In this document: positions 33,561 to 47,081 of the stretch, one piece after another
Layout of the letters: every line of letters starts with the position of its first letter
Position numbering within the stretch: the stretch's first letter is position 1
Source of the DNA: Reticulitermes lucifugus
Taxonomy: Eukaryota > Arthropoda > Insecta > Blattodea > Rhinotermitidae
Length of the DNA: 64,000 bases
NCBI GenBank assembly: GCA_026260175.1
Contig: JAKCWW010000170.1
Coordinates: 71,001-135,000 of the forward strand
Direction: 5' to 3'
The notes under the pieces: model-generated
Database searches by the model: none
The model's input: the letters and a program-made list of their open reading frames with translations, nothing else
What the model was told of the DNA's origin: nothing
Program-made: the position numbers and the translations under genes

Positions 33561-35751
33561 CTTTCTGGCAGACTGTAGCTCAATGTCATAATTTTTTATA
33601 TAATGCAGTAAAAAGAAAGCTTGAATGCGGTCGGCGATTGGATGCCAACTGAAGGGTTAGGATCCAAATGCCAAACACTTGGGATAGAAGCCTGTCGTTG
33701 CCTTACAGTTTATAATTACAATCATAATTATAATTTAATTATCAAATGCATTGTAAGAGTTAAACCATGTATAACTTTTATTGGATCTAATCCATTCTAA
33801 GGACTTCAGGGCGTGATTTAGCAATTGGATTACATACTTCTCTCAGTCATTTGATGAAACTCGGTACCTAACATTAAATTAACTTAGATTATAATTTCCA
33901 TATGCAAGTCTCATTCACTTTAATTAATTCTGAGGTCCATATTACTAAAGGGCCAATGTACGTAGACTATCTTAGATTATCTAAGGAATAACCCAAGGGA
34001 GCACCTTGAATAATTGTTACAAACGTCATTGAGAATTCTACAAATGCTACATATTAAAGGATATTTCCATGAAATTCACTAGTTTAGAAAAATATCACTA
34101 TTGAGTAACAAAATACCTGTTACGTATGCGCATCGAAAACGATGTTTTCCGCATCATTTACATCGAATTGTTTAATGAAACTAGACAGCAGAAAGACATC
34201 AGGTGTAAAGGAAACGTACCTTTGAAAATGACACCCCAGAAATGAATTTGCTTGACTGTCTTGTTACTTATTAACGGTATTTCTGTTGTGAGTCCTGAAC
34301 TTGAGGCACATTTCCATTGCCATTCTTGCCTTTTATCATGTATAGGCTACGATGAACACTCAGAGCAGTCCAGGAATTGTCTATTCTTAAGCTTCTTTAT
34401 ATAATCAAAACAAAATAGTACGGAACTTGAAAACTAAAACAGATTTTTCACATACCACATATATAAAAGAGACTGCATAAATGTAGTTGGTAAAAACTGA
34501 GACGCATCAGTCATCATAAATATGGCTGGTAACAACACAGACGCATCAAGCATCATTACTGTGGTTGGTAATAACAGAGAATCTGGAGTAGAAATGTCTC
34601 GACCAAAAATTAGGTGTATTAAATGCGAGTGTAATTTTGAAGTATTAGTGTGATAGACAGTGGCGTGTTGCGTGATGCTGTTGACTCTTGAACTGCACGA
34701 TGCAATTAAGTAAGCCAGTGTGTCCCAGCACTGCCAGTAATATGCTTGTCTGGACAGCCCCATCTCAGCAACCAGTTCGCTAGCGAGATCTGTTCCCTAA
34801 GCGCCGCTGTTTCATTTCCAGGATTACGCTAATGCTCCTTCGCTTCACTTTTATCATTTCGAGATTTCAATCTTCTTTCTCTGTCTTTTATTTTACTTTC
34901 TGTTTCTTCTCTCCCTCCTATTCAGTCCCTCCTTTCTCTGAATCCTCATCCACCATATATCCTTCTCCTGTTACAGCCGTGGCTTCTGTGCTGTTTCCAA
35001 TCTGGTCTCGAATTTAGAGTATGAGGGGAGTCTCTTTTCTCTATTTCCTCACACTCTTGGTCCTTCTCATCAGTTCGCCTCCCGGATTAACCTCATCCCC
35101 TACCTACTACCAGCAACCCCTCCTCTCCAACGCACCCCCTTTTCTACGACATTTCCTCTTCTTTTTTTATTTATACGTCTCTTATTCTGGTACCTCCCTT
35201 TTTCTTGTCTCAATCACTACTAGCTCAGTTCGCTTGTGTGCTCAGTGGCTTTTCAATTAAAGTGGACTAAAGGGGGTTGGGGTTATATGGCTCGTATTAG
35301 CGGATGGGTCCTCAGTCCTGTGACCAATAATGGAGAGACAGAATTGGTTTCATCGAAACATTATATGTATGGCTTAAAACAGAATTCGGCTTAAACCAAA
35401 TCTCTTATTGCCTCTTTTTTTACCTCACTGGATTACGTGCCACGCTAATAAGCATTGTCGTACAGTTTTTTCTGTTAAAGTATTGTCTGCGAATGTCCGC
35501 TTACTTTCGGATCAGTATAATGGTTTCCTTCCAAATTGCAGCAAAATACACGAACGTATGTACGTGTCTTTAGTAGTGAAGAAATAATGACGTTTGATTT
35601 ACTCTTAAAATAACGATATTTGAAATATATTTAAAAAATACTGTACCGCTGGTTTCTACTTTTTACTGCTTTTCTTTCGTTTCACTTTTCCTTGCACAGT
35701 TTATTTCACACTTGTATTGGGTATAATGTTGGCTTGGTAATGGCACTGATT
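33561..35751. other. Intergenic, nothing recognised
   Basis: No gene or family match. A pyrimidine-rich patch at about 34840-35220 gives compositional open frames. The minus-strand frame 34434-34763 is unassigned. Confidence 0.45.
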
Positions 35752-36025
35752 GGCCGTGCCATGGCACAGGCGGTTCCCGCCGGCCTCTCACCGCGGAAGC
35801 CCGGTTTCGATCCCGGGTCAGTCCATGTGGGATTTGTGGTGGACAACATGGCACTGGGACAGCTTTTCCCCGAGTACTTCGGTTTTACTCTGTCAATTGC
35901 ATTCCACCGGTGCTCCATTACAAGGAAAAACGAAAAAAAATTAATCTTCATCACAGGGTTGCACAATAAGTCTCAAGGCTGAGGTGCGTCCGTAGCATCT
36001 GCTGCGGGGCCTTTCACGAAAAAAA
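35752..36025 (+). mobile_element. tRNA-derived SINE, family A
   Basis: A nearly full copy. Box A has lost a few bases (ggcggttcccgccggcc), while box B ggtttcgatcccggg is intact. Body and A-rich tail are present. Five short frames on both strands are shadows. Confidence 0.92.
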
Positions 36026-37669
36026 GTCATTTATTGGCTCAGAAGTATCGTGAATATGCCTGTCTTAAATTTCCAGAAACAAATATGTGCTTCGTAAGAA
36101 ATAATTGGTTTGAAGCCTGACCAAGATGTCTATACCAGCAGTCCGCACTGACTCAAAGAGCTGCGGTCTGTCGCTTTGGGGTTTCCACAAAAAAAAAATC
36201 GGACTTTGAGGTGCAATATTAATTACCTAGAGTGTATTTTGAGATTAAATTTAATTCCACGTCACACCGGAGATTAGCATACGTCACCATACATGAAACA
36301 ACAAAGTGATACAGGGCGTCCTATCCTGGTCTCCTGCTAGTCAACGCAATGCCCCTTCTAGATTTTTTTTGGTTCTGTTATCGATAAACTGTAATGGGCT
36401 TGATGAAATATCCTATTTCACAAGTTTCGCTGGTTGGAAAATTGTTGCTTACGACATGTGGTAGACAGCTGGGTAGGTTCATGAAAAAGAAGTCAGTCCT
36501 TTGTGTTTATATCACATTGGAGGCCTAGTTTATTAAACATGTATAATGCTAGGCCTGATAAAGTTGAAAAGTTAGACTCTACGCTGGTTGGCCAGGTAGA
36601 TAGTGTATTTGGCAGTAGTCGAACGCTTTGGTGGGGATGGTAGAGGTAGCAGGTATAACTGTGTGTGTGTATGTGTTTCTGCAGAATAGGTGTTTGCAAT
36701 TTGTTTTCCAATAATCAACCGTATGCAATCAGAAACATGGGCCAGTCCTGCTACTCTGCGATATGAATTGAATGGAAGGGTAGGTAGAGAGGGAAGGAGA
36801 GTGCAGGAGGGGTGGGAATGGAGGGTTGAACTTGTATAGCTCGCTGTTTTCGATATCTCGAACGTGTCGGAAATTGCATGGCCAGCTTTGAATAATGCTA
36901 CAAGCGACAGCGCTAGTCCGCAAGTGTCCATACTATAGTGTTACATGTATATACGTTAGTGCGTATGTGATATGTCATGGCTCCTCATTTAAACCCGCTT
37001 CTCCTATACAGGATATCCTAGTCTCGAATGTAACCAAGCTAGACAGTCAGTCAGTCATTCACATTGCGAGAATCGACTTAATGTCAGGTCTCTAAAACCC
37101 ATGCATCACCGTACCCAACACAGCAACATACGCTCGCATCCTCCTCAGTTATACACTAGGATGTGCTATGGAAATTACATTAGCTTCCGCTGTCCGCGAT
37201 CCAACCCTCTCCCCCAAAGTTTGTTCGTCCGTCCGTTCGCCGGTGGGCAGCCATGACTGATTGAGCAACAGAGGTCAGAATGACGGTCCATCATATAACG
37301 GGACAGCTCGTCGTGACACTTGACACATGGACACAAACCGTCGACGTGCGACAGTGCTTGTTTTAGCAAAAAGATGAGAGGAGATTTGGATTTACAGCCA
37401 TCAGCATCATCACAAATATCGCCACCATCCATCGTTATGATTACTAATGGTTTACCTTATCAGTCTATCCCTTTCACCTCGTCGAAGAGTGATTAAATCA
37501 GGCTCATTACCACCATAGACAACATCTCGATCATTTTTTACTTGCCTTATCAAGGACAATTGTTTCATGAATTTGACCCAATTACAGTGCTTAACACTTC
37601 TTTAGTTTCCCTCTTTAGAATGTAATTTTTCGTGATAAGATGCGATAAGATGTGTTTTTATAAACGTAG
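36026..37669. other. Intergenic, nothing recognised
   Basis: No gene or repeat recognised. A short GT run lies at 36661-36676. The frames at 36572-36931 and 37175-37432 (minus) are unassigned. The first is biased by CT/GT-rich DNA. Confidence 0.45.
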
Positions 37670-38195
37670 TACATGGCGTGCCAGATGTGAATTTTCAGGA
37701 CATTCCCTTCTATGGAAGACACGGTAGAACCGAGAACGTACAATTGTCTCCAAGTAAAGTGCCCCTAATTACTGACTGATCGGAACCAATGATACATCGT
37801 TTGTAGCGAATGTGAATGGAGCACAAGATGTGAATTTTCGACAAACCCTCCAATGGAAGCCGAGATACAGCCGAGAAGGTACATTGCTCTTCAAATAAAG
37901 TGCCCTCAATTGTTGACCGAATGAAACCATACAGCGTTTGAGAGAATGTGTGTGAAGTGAAAGAAATGAATTTTCCTGAAAATTCCTCCAATGAAAGCTG
38001 AAGTAGAGAGGGGAAGCTACATTGCTGTTCAAGTAACGTGCCCCTAAATATTGACCTATTGCAAACAAACGTACCAAATGTAGCTAATTTGCGTGGAGTA
38101 CAAGATCTGAATATTCAGTTTAATCCTTCCAATGGAAGCCAATATACACCCGAGAACGAAAATTACTCTTCAAATGAAGTGCCCGTAAGTTTCGT
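37670..38195 (+). repeat. Degenerate tandem repeat of about 140 bp, four units
   Basis: Related units begin at the tgaattttc-type motif at 37688, 37831, 37967 and 38108, giving periods of 143, 136 and 141. Each has a ccaatggaagc-type motif, a gagaacgtacattg-type motif and an aagtgcccctaa-type motif. The units are well diverged. Minus-strand frames up to 102 residues show repeating peptides, but the period is not a multiple of three. The array ends where the 76-bp satellite begins. Confidence 0.85.
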
Positions 38196-38743
38196 TGTGA
38201 TCGTTGAGGGCGCTGCTCTGGCCTCTGCTCGCTTGGTCGGCGTGGGCTCAGCCAGCCACTGTGGTGGCGGGCACGACAAGTGAGGGCGCTGCTCTGGCCT
38301 CTGTTCGCTTGGTCGGCGTGGGCTCAGCCAGCCACTGTGGTGGCGGGCACGAGAGGTGAGGGCGATGCTCTGACCACTGTTCGCTTGTTCGGCGTGGGCT
38401 CAGCCAGCCACTGTAGTGGCGGACACGAAAGATGAGGGCGCTACTCTGGCCACTGTTCGCTTGGTCAGCTTGGGCTCAGCCAGCCACTGTGGTGGCGGGC
38501 ACGACAGGTGAGGGCGCTGTCCTGGCCTCTGTTCGCTCGGTCGGCGAGTCCTCTGGCAGCCACTGTGGTGGCGGGCACGACAGTTGAGGGCGCTGCTCAG
38601 GCCCCTGATCGCTGGGTCGGCGTTGGCTTAGCCAGCGACTGTGGGTAGCGGGCACGAATGGTGAGAGCGCTGCTCTGGCCTCTGTTCGCTCGGTAGGCGT
38701 GGGCTCAGCCAGCCACTGTGGTGGCGGGCACGACAGGTGAGGG
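38196..38743 (+). repeat. Satellite block A, plus orientation
   Basis: Seven tandem A units next to the 140-bp repeat. Unit spacing measured between successive tgagggcg motifs is 76. The block ends at an abrupt switch to the opposite orientation within gtgagggcccacgccgg. Confidence 0.93.
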
Positions 38744-41013
38744 CCCACGCCGGCCGAGCGAACAGAGGCCAGACCAGCGCAAACACCTCCCGTGCCCCCA
38801 ACCACAGGGGCTGGCTGAGCCCGCGCCGACCAAGCGAATAGACGCCAGAGCAGCGCCCTCACCTGCCGTGCCAGCAAACACAGAGGCTGGCTGAGCCCAC
38901 GAAAACCGAGCGAACAGAGGCCAGAGCAGCGCCGTCACCTGTCGTGTCCGACAACATAGTTGCTGGCTGATCCAACGCTGACCAAGCGAACAGAGGCCAG
39001 AAAAGCGCCCTCACCTGTCGTGCTCGCCACCACAGTGTTTGGATGAGCCCACTCCGACCGAGCGAACAGAGGCCAGAGCATCACCATCCACTGTGGTGCC
39101 AGCCACAACAGTGGATTACTGAGCCCACGCCGACCGAGAGAACAAAGGCCAGAGCAGCGCTCTCACCTGTCGTGCCCGCCACCACAGTAACTGACTGAGC
39201 CCACGCCGACCTAGTGAACATAGGCCAGAGCAGCGCCCTCACCTATCGTGCCCGCCACCACAGTGGAAGGCTAAGCACACGACGACAGAACTAACAGAGT
39301 CCAGACCAGAGCCCTCACCATTCGTCGTGCCCGCCAACTAAGTGGCTTGCTGACCCCATGCCGACAGAGCGGTCAGAGGCAACAGCAGCGCCCTCACCTG
39401 TCATGTCAGCCACCACACTGGCTGGCTGAGCCCACGCTGACCAAATGAACACAGGCCATAGGAGCGCCCTCACCTGACGTGCCCGGCACCAGTGTGGATG
39501 GCTGAGTCCACGCCGACGAAGCGATCAGATGCCAGAGCAGCGCCCCCACCTGTCGTGCCAGCCACCACAGTGGATATCTGAGCCCTCGCCGATCAAGCGA
39601 ACAGAGGCCAGATCAGCGCCCTCAACTCTCGTGTCCGCCAACACAGTGGCTGGTTGAGCCCACGCCGACAAAGCTACAGAGGCCAGGGCAACGCCCTCAA
39701 CTGACGTGCTCCCCACCACAGTGGCTGGCTGAGCCCACGCCGACAGAGCGAACAGAGGCCACAGCAGCGCCCTCACCTATTGTACCCGCCACCATAGTGG
39801 TTGGCTGAGCCTACGCCGAGCAAGCGAACAAAGGGCAGAGCAGCGCCATCACCTGTTCTGCCCGCCACCACAGTGGTTGGCTGAGCCCACGGCGACCAAC
39901 CGAACAGGGGCCAGAGCAGCGCACTGACCTGTCGTGCCCACCACCACAGTGGCTGGCTAAGCCCACGCCGACTGAGCGAACGGAAGCCAGAGCAGCGCCC
40001 TCTCCTGTCGTGCCCGCCAACACAGTGGCTGGCTGAGTCCACGACGACCAAGGGAACAGAGGCCACAGAAGCGCGATCTCCTTTCGTGCCCGCCACCACA
40101 GTGGCTTGCTGAACCCAAGCCGACCAAGGGATCAGAGGCCAGTACAGCGCCCTCACCTGTCGTGTCCACCACCACATTGGGTGCCTGAACCCACGCAGAC
40201 CAAGCGAAAGAGGAAAGACAGCGCCCTCACTTGTCGTGCCCGCCACCACAGTGGCTGGTTGAGCCCACGCCGACCGAGCGAACAGAGTCCAGAGCAGGGC
40301 CCTCACCTGTCGTGCCCACCATCACAGTGGCTGGCTGAACCCTCGCCGACGAAGCGAAAAGAGGGCAGGGCGGCACCCTCACCTTTCGCGCCCGTCAGCA
40401 CATTGGCTGGCTGATTACACGCCGAACGACGAACAGAGGCCGGAGCAGCGCCCTCACCTTTTCGTGCCCGCCACCACAGTGGCTGGCTGAGCCCAAGCCG
40501 ACCGAGCGAACAATGGCGAGAGCAGCGCCCTCACTGTCATGCCCATCAACACAGAGGCTGGCTATTCCCTTGCCGACCAAGCGAACAGATGCGAGAGCAG
40601 CGCCCTCACCTGTCGTTCCCGCCTCCATAGTGGCTGGCTGAGCCCACGCCGACCAAGGGAACAGAGACGAGAGCAGCACCCTCAACTGTCATGCCCGCCA
40701 AGTCTGTGACTCTCTGAGCCCTCGCCCTCCGAGCAGCCCGCCACCACAGTGGCTGGATGAGCCTACGCCGAACAAGCGACAGTGGCCAGAGTAGCGCCTT
40801 CACCTGTCGTTTCCGCCACCTCAGTGGATGGCTCAGCCCACGATAAACAAGCGAACAGAGGCTAGAGCAGCGCCCTCACCTGTCGTGCCCGCCACCACAG
40901 ATGCTGGCTGAGCTCACTCCGTCCAAGCGAACAGAGGCCAGAGCAGCGCCCTCACCTGTCGTGCCTGTCAACTTTGTTAATCTATGAGCCCTCGCCGACC
41001 AGCGGTCAGAGCT
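38744..41013 (-). repeat. Satellite block A, minus orientation
   Basis: About 30 A units read as gcccacgccgacc and gaacagaggccagagcagcg on the plus strand. The 177-residue minus-strand frame 39773-40306 lies wholly inside and is a repeat artefact. Confidence 0.93.
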
Positions 41014-41390
41014 CAGGCTCATTTCGGCCTTCCCTGAAACATAAATAAACCCCTATTGCCTGGTGGTGTACGAATGCTGAGACCGGCCACCGCTCAGCGC
41101 TCGATCACTGGTGCCAATCGGCCTCTGCTCGCTACCCGCAATCGCCTCGGTTCACGACGTTTCATTTGGTACTTCAAGAGTGCGAGAGACTGAGACGGTG
41201 GAGAAGAACGGGCAGTCCTGCGCCCAGCAATGTGGTTCACAGTATGACTTACACTGTGGTGCGTGTAGCCCTTGCCTGGAAGACGTAACGTAACCTAACC
41301 TAGTGGTAGGTAGCTGGTGGTAGTAGGAAACACCTACCTTGGAATATTTTCAATGGGTTGCCGGCTCGTGGTAGGAGGACATACCACAAT
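41014..41390 (+). repeat. Island 1 (non-satellite repeat unit)
   Basis: This copy shares with 47340-47710 and 58757-59138 the segments atttcggccttccctgaaa, ccgctcagcgctcgatcac, cgcctcggttcacgacg, gagaagaacgggcagtcctg and ggtgcgtgtagcccttgcc. It ends with taacctaacctag (41291-41303), then a ttggaatattttcaatgggt segment. A single-base loss near 41113 shifts the frame that is open in the other two copies. Function unknown. Confidence 0.9.
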
Positions 41391-43292
41391 GTGTGAGCCC
41401 ACGCCGACCAAAGGGACAGAGGCGAGACTATACCAACGCACTTGCCTATCGGCCCGCCACCACAGTGACTGAGCCCACACCGACCAAAGAAAAGATGCGA
41501 GATCAGTCCAACGCCCTTCCCTATCGGCCCGCCACATCAGTGACTAAGCCCAAGCCGACAAAACGAACAGAGGTGAGACCAGACCAACGCCCTTTCCTAT
41601 CGACCCGCCACCACAGTCTCTAAGCCCACGCCTACCAAATGACCAGTGGCGAGACCAGACCAACGCCCTTTCCTATCGGACCGCCACCACAGTGACTAAG
41701 CTCCACGCCGACCAAACGAAAAGAGGCCAGACCAGACTATCGCCCTTTCCTATCGGACCTCCACCACAGTGACTAAGCCTTGCAGACCAAACGAACTGAG
41801 GGGAGACCAGACCGACGCCCTTTCCTATCGGCCCGACACCACAGTGAATGAGCCCACGCCGACGACAGGAACAGAGGCGAGACCATACCAATGCCATTCA
41901 CTATTGGCCCGCCACCACAGTCACTAAGCCCACGCCGACCAAACGAACTGAGGCGAGACCAGACCAACGCAATTTCCTATCGGTCCGCCAACACAGTGAC
42001 TAAATCCACGCCGACCAAACGAACAGATTCGCGGCCAGACCATCGCCCTTTCCTATCGGCCACACACCACAGTGACTGATCCAACGCCGATGAAAGGAAC
42101 AGAGGCGAGACCAAACCAACGCCCTTTCCTATCGGCTCGCCACCACAGTGACTAAGCGCACGCCGACCAAACGAACAGAGGCGAGACCAGACCAACGCCC
42201 TTTTCTATAGGCTAGCCAAAACAGTCACTGATCCCACGCCGACGAAAGGAAGAGAGACGAGACCTCACTAACGCCATTACGTATTGATCCGCCACCAAAG
42301 TGATTGAGCCCACGCCGACCAAAGGAACAGAGCGAGACCAGACCAACGCCCTTGCCTATCGGCCCGCCTCCACATTGTTGAGCCCACGGCGACCAAAGGA
42401 ACAGAAGCGAGAGCAAACCAACGCCCTTGGCTATAGACCCTCCACCACAGTGATTGAGCCCACGCCGACAAAAGGATCGGAGGCGAGACCAGGCGAACGC
42501 CCTTGCCCATCGACCCGCCACTACAGTAAATAAGCCCACGCCTACCAAACTATCAGAGGCGAGACCAGACCAACGCCCTTTACTATCGGCCCGCCACCAC
42601 AGTCACTGAGCCCACACCGACGAAAGGGACAGAGGCGAGACTTGACCAACGCCATTCCCTATCGACCCGCCACCACAGTGACCGAGCCCACGCCGAGCAA
42701 AGGAACAGAGGCGAGAACAGAACAACGCCCTTCTCTATCGGCAAGCCAGCACAGTGACTGAGCCCTCGCCCACGAAAGGAACAGAGGCGAAACCAGACCA
42801 ACGCACTTGGCTATCGGCCCGACACCACAATGAATGAGCCCACGCCGTCACAAAGAACAGAGGCGAGGACAGACCAACGCCCTTGCCTATCGGCCCGCCG
42901 CCACATTGACTGAGCCCACAACGACAGACGGAAAAGAGGCGAGATCAGACCAACGCCCTTCCCTATCGGCCCACCACTACAAAGTGAGTAATCCCACGCA
43001 GATCAAACGTAAAGAGGCGATACCAGAACAACGCCCTTTCCTATCGTCCCGCCCCCAAAGTGACTAAGCCCACGCCGAACAAACGAACAGAGGCGAGACA
43101 AGACCAACGCCCTTTCCTATCGGCCCGCCACCACAATGACTAAGCAACGCCGACCAAACGATCAGAGGCGAGACCAGACCAACGCCCATTCCTATCGGCC
43201 CGACAACACAGTGATTAAGCCCACGCCGACCAAAGGAACAGAGTTGAGACCAGACCAACGACAGTCCTTTAAGGCACGCCACCACAGTTCCT
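41391..43292 (-). repeat. Satellite block B, first
   Basis: About 25 B units, all reading gcccacgccgaccaaacg on the plus strand. The block ends at cctttaaggcacgccacc, where the array switches to A in the other orientation. Confidence 0.92.
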
Positions 43293-46200
43293 GAGGCACT
43301 CTGGCCCCAGTTCTGTTGGTCGGCATGGGCTCAGCCTCCCACTGTTGTGGTGGGCACAACAGGTGAAGGCGCTGCCCTGGACTGTGTTCGCTTTGTCGGC
43401 GTGGCGTTAGCCAGCCACTGTGGTTACGTGAACGACAGTTGAAGGTGCTGCTCTGGCCTCTGTTAGCTTTGTCGGCATGGGCTCAGACAGGCATTGTGTT
43501 GGCGGGCACGACATGTGAGGACGTTGCTCTGGTCTCTGTTGGCTTGTTCGGCGTGGGTTCAGACAGTGATGGTCGAGGCGGGCACGACAGTTGGGGGCGA
43601 TGCTCTGGTTTCTGATCGCTTGGTCGGCGTGTGCTAAGACAGTAACTGAGTTGGCGGGCACCACAGGTGAGGGCGCTGATCCGGCCTCTGTTAGTTTGGT
43701 TGGCGTGGGCTCAGCCAGCTATGTTGGTGGCAGGCACGACAGCCGAGGGCGCTGCTTTGGCCTCTGTTGGCTTGGTCGGCGTTGGATAAGCCAGCCACTG
43801 TGTTGGCGGACACGAATTGTGAGAGCGCTGGTCTGGCATTAGTTATTGCGGTAGGCGTGGGTTCAGCCAGCCACTGTAGTGGTGTACACTACATGAGAGG
43901 GCCCTCGTCTGGCCTTTTTTCGCTCGGTAGGCGTGGGCTCAGCCAGCCATTGTGTTGGCAGTCACGACAGGATAAGAACTGCTCTGGCCTCTGTTCACTT
44001 GTTCGTCGTGGACTCGGCCAGCTACTGAGGTGGCGGACACGACAGATGAGAGAACTGCTCTGGCTCTGTCCGCTCGGTCGGCGTGGTCTCAGCCAGCCAC
44101 TGTTGTGGAGGGCACGACAGGTGAGGGCTCTAATGTGGCCTCTGTCTTCTCGGTCGGCGTGGGCTCAGCCAGCCACGGTGATGTCGGGAACGACAGTTGA
44201 AGGAGCTGCTCTGGCCTCTGTTCGCTTGGTGGGCGTGGTCTCAACCTGCCACTGTGGTGGCGGGAACGACAGTTAAAGGCGCTGCTCTGGCCATTGTTCG
44301 CTGGGTCGTCGTGGGCTCAGCCAGCCACTGTGTTGGCGGGGACGAAAGGTGATGGCGCTGTTCTGGCTTCTTTTCGCTCGATCGTCGTGGGCTCAGCCAG
44401 CCACTGTTGTGGCAGGCACGACAGTTGAGGGCGCATGTCTTGTCTCTGTACGTTTGTTAGGCGGGGGATCAGTCAGCCAATTTCGTGGCTTACACGACAC
44501 GTGAGGGCGCTGCTCTGGCCTCTGACCGCTTGGCCGGTGTCGGCTCAGACAGTCACAGAGTTGTCGGGCACGACAGGTTTGGGCGCTGCTCTGGCCTCTG
44601 ACTATTTGTTCGGCGTGGGCTCAGTCAATCACTGTGGTGGCGGGGACGTTAGTTAAGGGCGATGCTCTGGCCTCTATTCGCTTGAACGGTTTGGGCTCAG
44701 CCAGTCCCGGTGTAGTCGGGCACGACAGGTGAGGCCGCTGCCCTGGCCTCTGACCGATTGGTCGGCGTGGGCTCAGCCAACCGCTGTGTTGTCGAGCACG
44801 ACAGTTCTGTACGTTGCTCTGGCCTCTGATCGCTTGGTCGGCGTGGTCTCAGTAGGCCACTTTGGTGGCTGACACAACAGGTGAGGGGGTTTCTGGCCTC
44901 TGTTCGCTTGGTCGGCGTGGGCTCAGCCAGCCAGTTTAGTGGCTGACATGACATGTGAGGGCTCTACTCTGGCCTCTTTTCGCTTTGTCGGCGTGGGCTC
45001 AGCCAGTCACGGTGGAGGCGGTGTACGACAGGTGAGGGCGTTTCTCTGGCCTCTGACCGCGTTGTCGGCGTCGAATCAGTCAGCCACTCATGTGGTGGTC
45101 ACGTCAGGTAAGGGCGCTGCTCTGGTCTCTGTTCGCTTGGACGACGTGTTCTCAGCCAGCCACGGTGGGACAGGCACAACAGGCGAGGGCGAAATTCAGA
45201 CGTCTGATCGCTTGGTCGGCGTGGGCTCACAGAGTCACATAGTTGGCGATCACGACAGGTGAGGGCGCTGTTCTTGCCTCTGTTCGCTTGGTCAGCGTGG
45301 ACTCAGTCAGCCACTGTTGTGGCTGATACGACATGTGAAGGCGCTGCTCTGGCCTCTGTTCGCTCTTTCGGCGTGGGCTCCGCCAGCCACTGTGATGGCT
45401 GACATGAACGTTGAGGGCGCTGCTCTGGCCTCTGTTCGCTTGGTCGGCGTGGGCTCAGCCAGCCTCTGTGGTGGAGGGCATGACAAGTAAGGACGCTGCT
45501 CTGGCCTCTGTTAGCTTGGACGGCGTGTGCTCAGCCAGTCACGGAGGAGGCGGGCACGACAGGAGAGGGCGCTTCTCTGGCATCTGACCGCTTGGTCGGC
45601 GTGGTCTCAGACTGACACAGAGTTGGCGGACACGAAAGGTGAGGGCGCTCCTGTGGCCTCTGGCAGCTTGTTCGGGTTAGGCTCAGCAGCCACTTTGGTG
45701 GCGGGCACGTCAAGTAAGGTCGCTGCTCAGGCATCTGTTCGTTCGATCATCTTGGGCTCAGCAGGACACTGTGGTGGCGGGCACTAAAGGTGAGGGCGCT
45801 GATCTGGCCTCTGTTCGCTTAGACGGCTTGAGCTCAGCCAGCCACGGTGTAGGTTGGCACGAAAGGTGAGGGCGATGATCTGGCTTCTGACTTCTTGGTC
45901 GGCGTGGGCTCATAGATTTACAGAGTTGTCGGGCACGACAGGTGAGTGCGCAGATCTGGCCTCTGTCCGCGTTGTCGACCTGGGTTTAGCCAGCCATGGT
46001 GGTGGAAAGCACGATAGGTAAGAGCGCTGCTCTGGCCTATGTTCGCTTCGTTGGCGTGGGCTCAGCCACGCACTGTAGTGGCTGACACAACAGGTAAGGG
46101 CAATGCACTGTCCTTTTTTTGCTTGGTCGTCGTGGGCTCAACCAGCCACTCTGTTGGCGGGCACTACAGTTAAGGGCGCTGCTCTGGCCTCATTTCGCTT

Positions 46201-47081
46201 GGACGACTTGGGCTCAGGCAACCACGGTGGAGGCGGGCACGACAGGTGAAGGCGATGCTCAGTCGTCTGACCGCTTGTTCGGCGTGTGCTCATAGAATCA
46301 CAGAGTAGGTGGGCACGACATGTGAGGGCGCTTCTCTGGCCTCTGTTAGCTGGGTCGGCGTGGTCTCAGCCAGCAACTGTGGTGGCGGGAACGACATTTG
46401 TGGGCGCTGCTCTAGCCTCTGTTCGCTTCTTTGGCGTGGGCTGAGCCAGCCACTGTGTTGGCGAAAACGACAGGTGAAGGCGCTGCTCTGGCCTCTGTTC
46501 GCTTGTTCCGCATGGGCTCAGCCAACCACTGTTGTGGCAGGCACGACAGTTGAGGGCGTTGCTCTGGCCTCTGTTCGCTAGATCGTCGTGGGCTCAGGCA
46601 GCCACTGTGGAGGATGAGACGATAATTGGGGGGCTGCCTTGGCCTCTGTACTCTTGGTCGAGGTGGGATCATTCAGCCACTGTGGTGGCTGTCACGACAG
46701 GTTAGGGCGCTTCTCTGGCATCTGTTCGCTTGTTCGGCGTGGTCTCAGGCAGCCACTGTGATGGCTGAAACGAAATGGGGAGGGGGGCGTTTTTTTGGCC
46801 TCTGTTGTCTTGATAGGAGTGGGCTCAGCTAGCCACTGTAGTTGCTGACAAGACAGGTGAGGGCGCTCCTCTGGCCTCAGAACGCTTTGACGGCGAGGGC
46901 TCATCCAGCCACTGTGGTGGCGGGCACTACATGTGAGGGCGCTGCTCTGGCCTCTGTTCGCTTGGACGGCTTAGCTTCAGCCAGCCACGGTGAAGGTGGT
47001 CACGACAGGTGAGGGAGCTGCTCAGGCCTCTTCGCTCGGTCGGCGTGGGCACAGCTGGCCACTGTTGTTGTGGTCACGATA
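43293..47081 (+). repeat. Satellite block A, plus orientation
   Basis: About 50 A units, the longest uninterrupted plus-orientation A block. Part of it (about 43600-44000) has unit-by-unit counterparts at about 48900-49370. Variant units with cacagagttgtcgggcacg recur within it. Confidence 0.92.

Noticed and set aside
36572-36931. 119-residue minus-strand frame
   Set aside because: Serine/threonine- and leucine-rich output of CT- and GT-rich DNA, with no domain.
38038-38283. 81-residue frame crossing the 140-bp repeat and the satellite
   Set aside because: It spans two unrelated tandem repeats and is therefore a chance join.
41291-41303. Interstitial telomere array
   Set aside because: Only two CCTAA-type repeats are present, too few to call an array. 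Kept only as a low-weight observation.
41014-41390. Ribosomal RNA or small nuclear RNA gene in the islands
   Set aside because: I compared the islands by memory with conserved rRNA and snRNA motifs and found no match.
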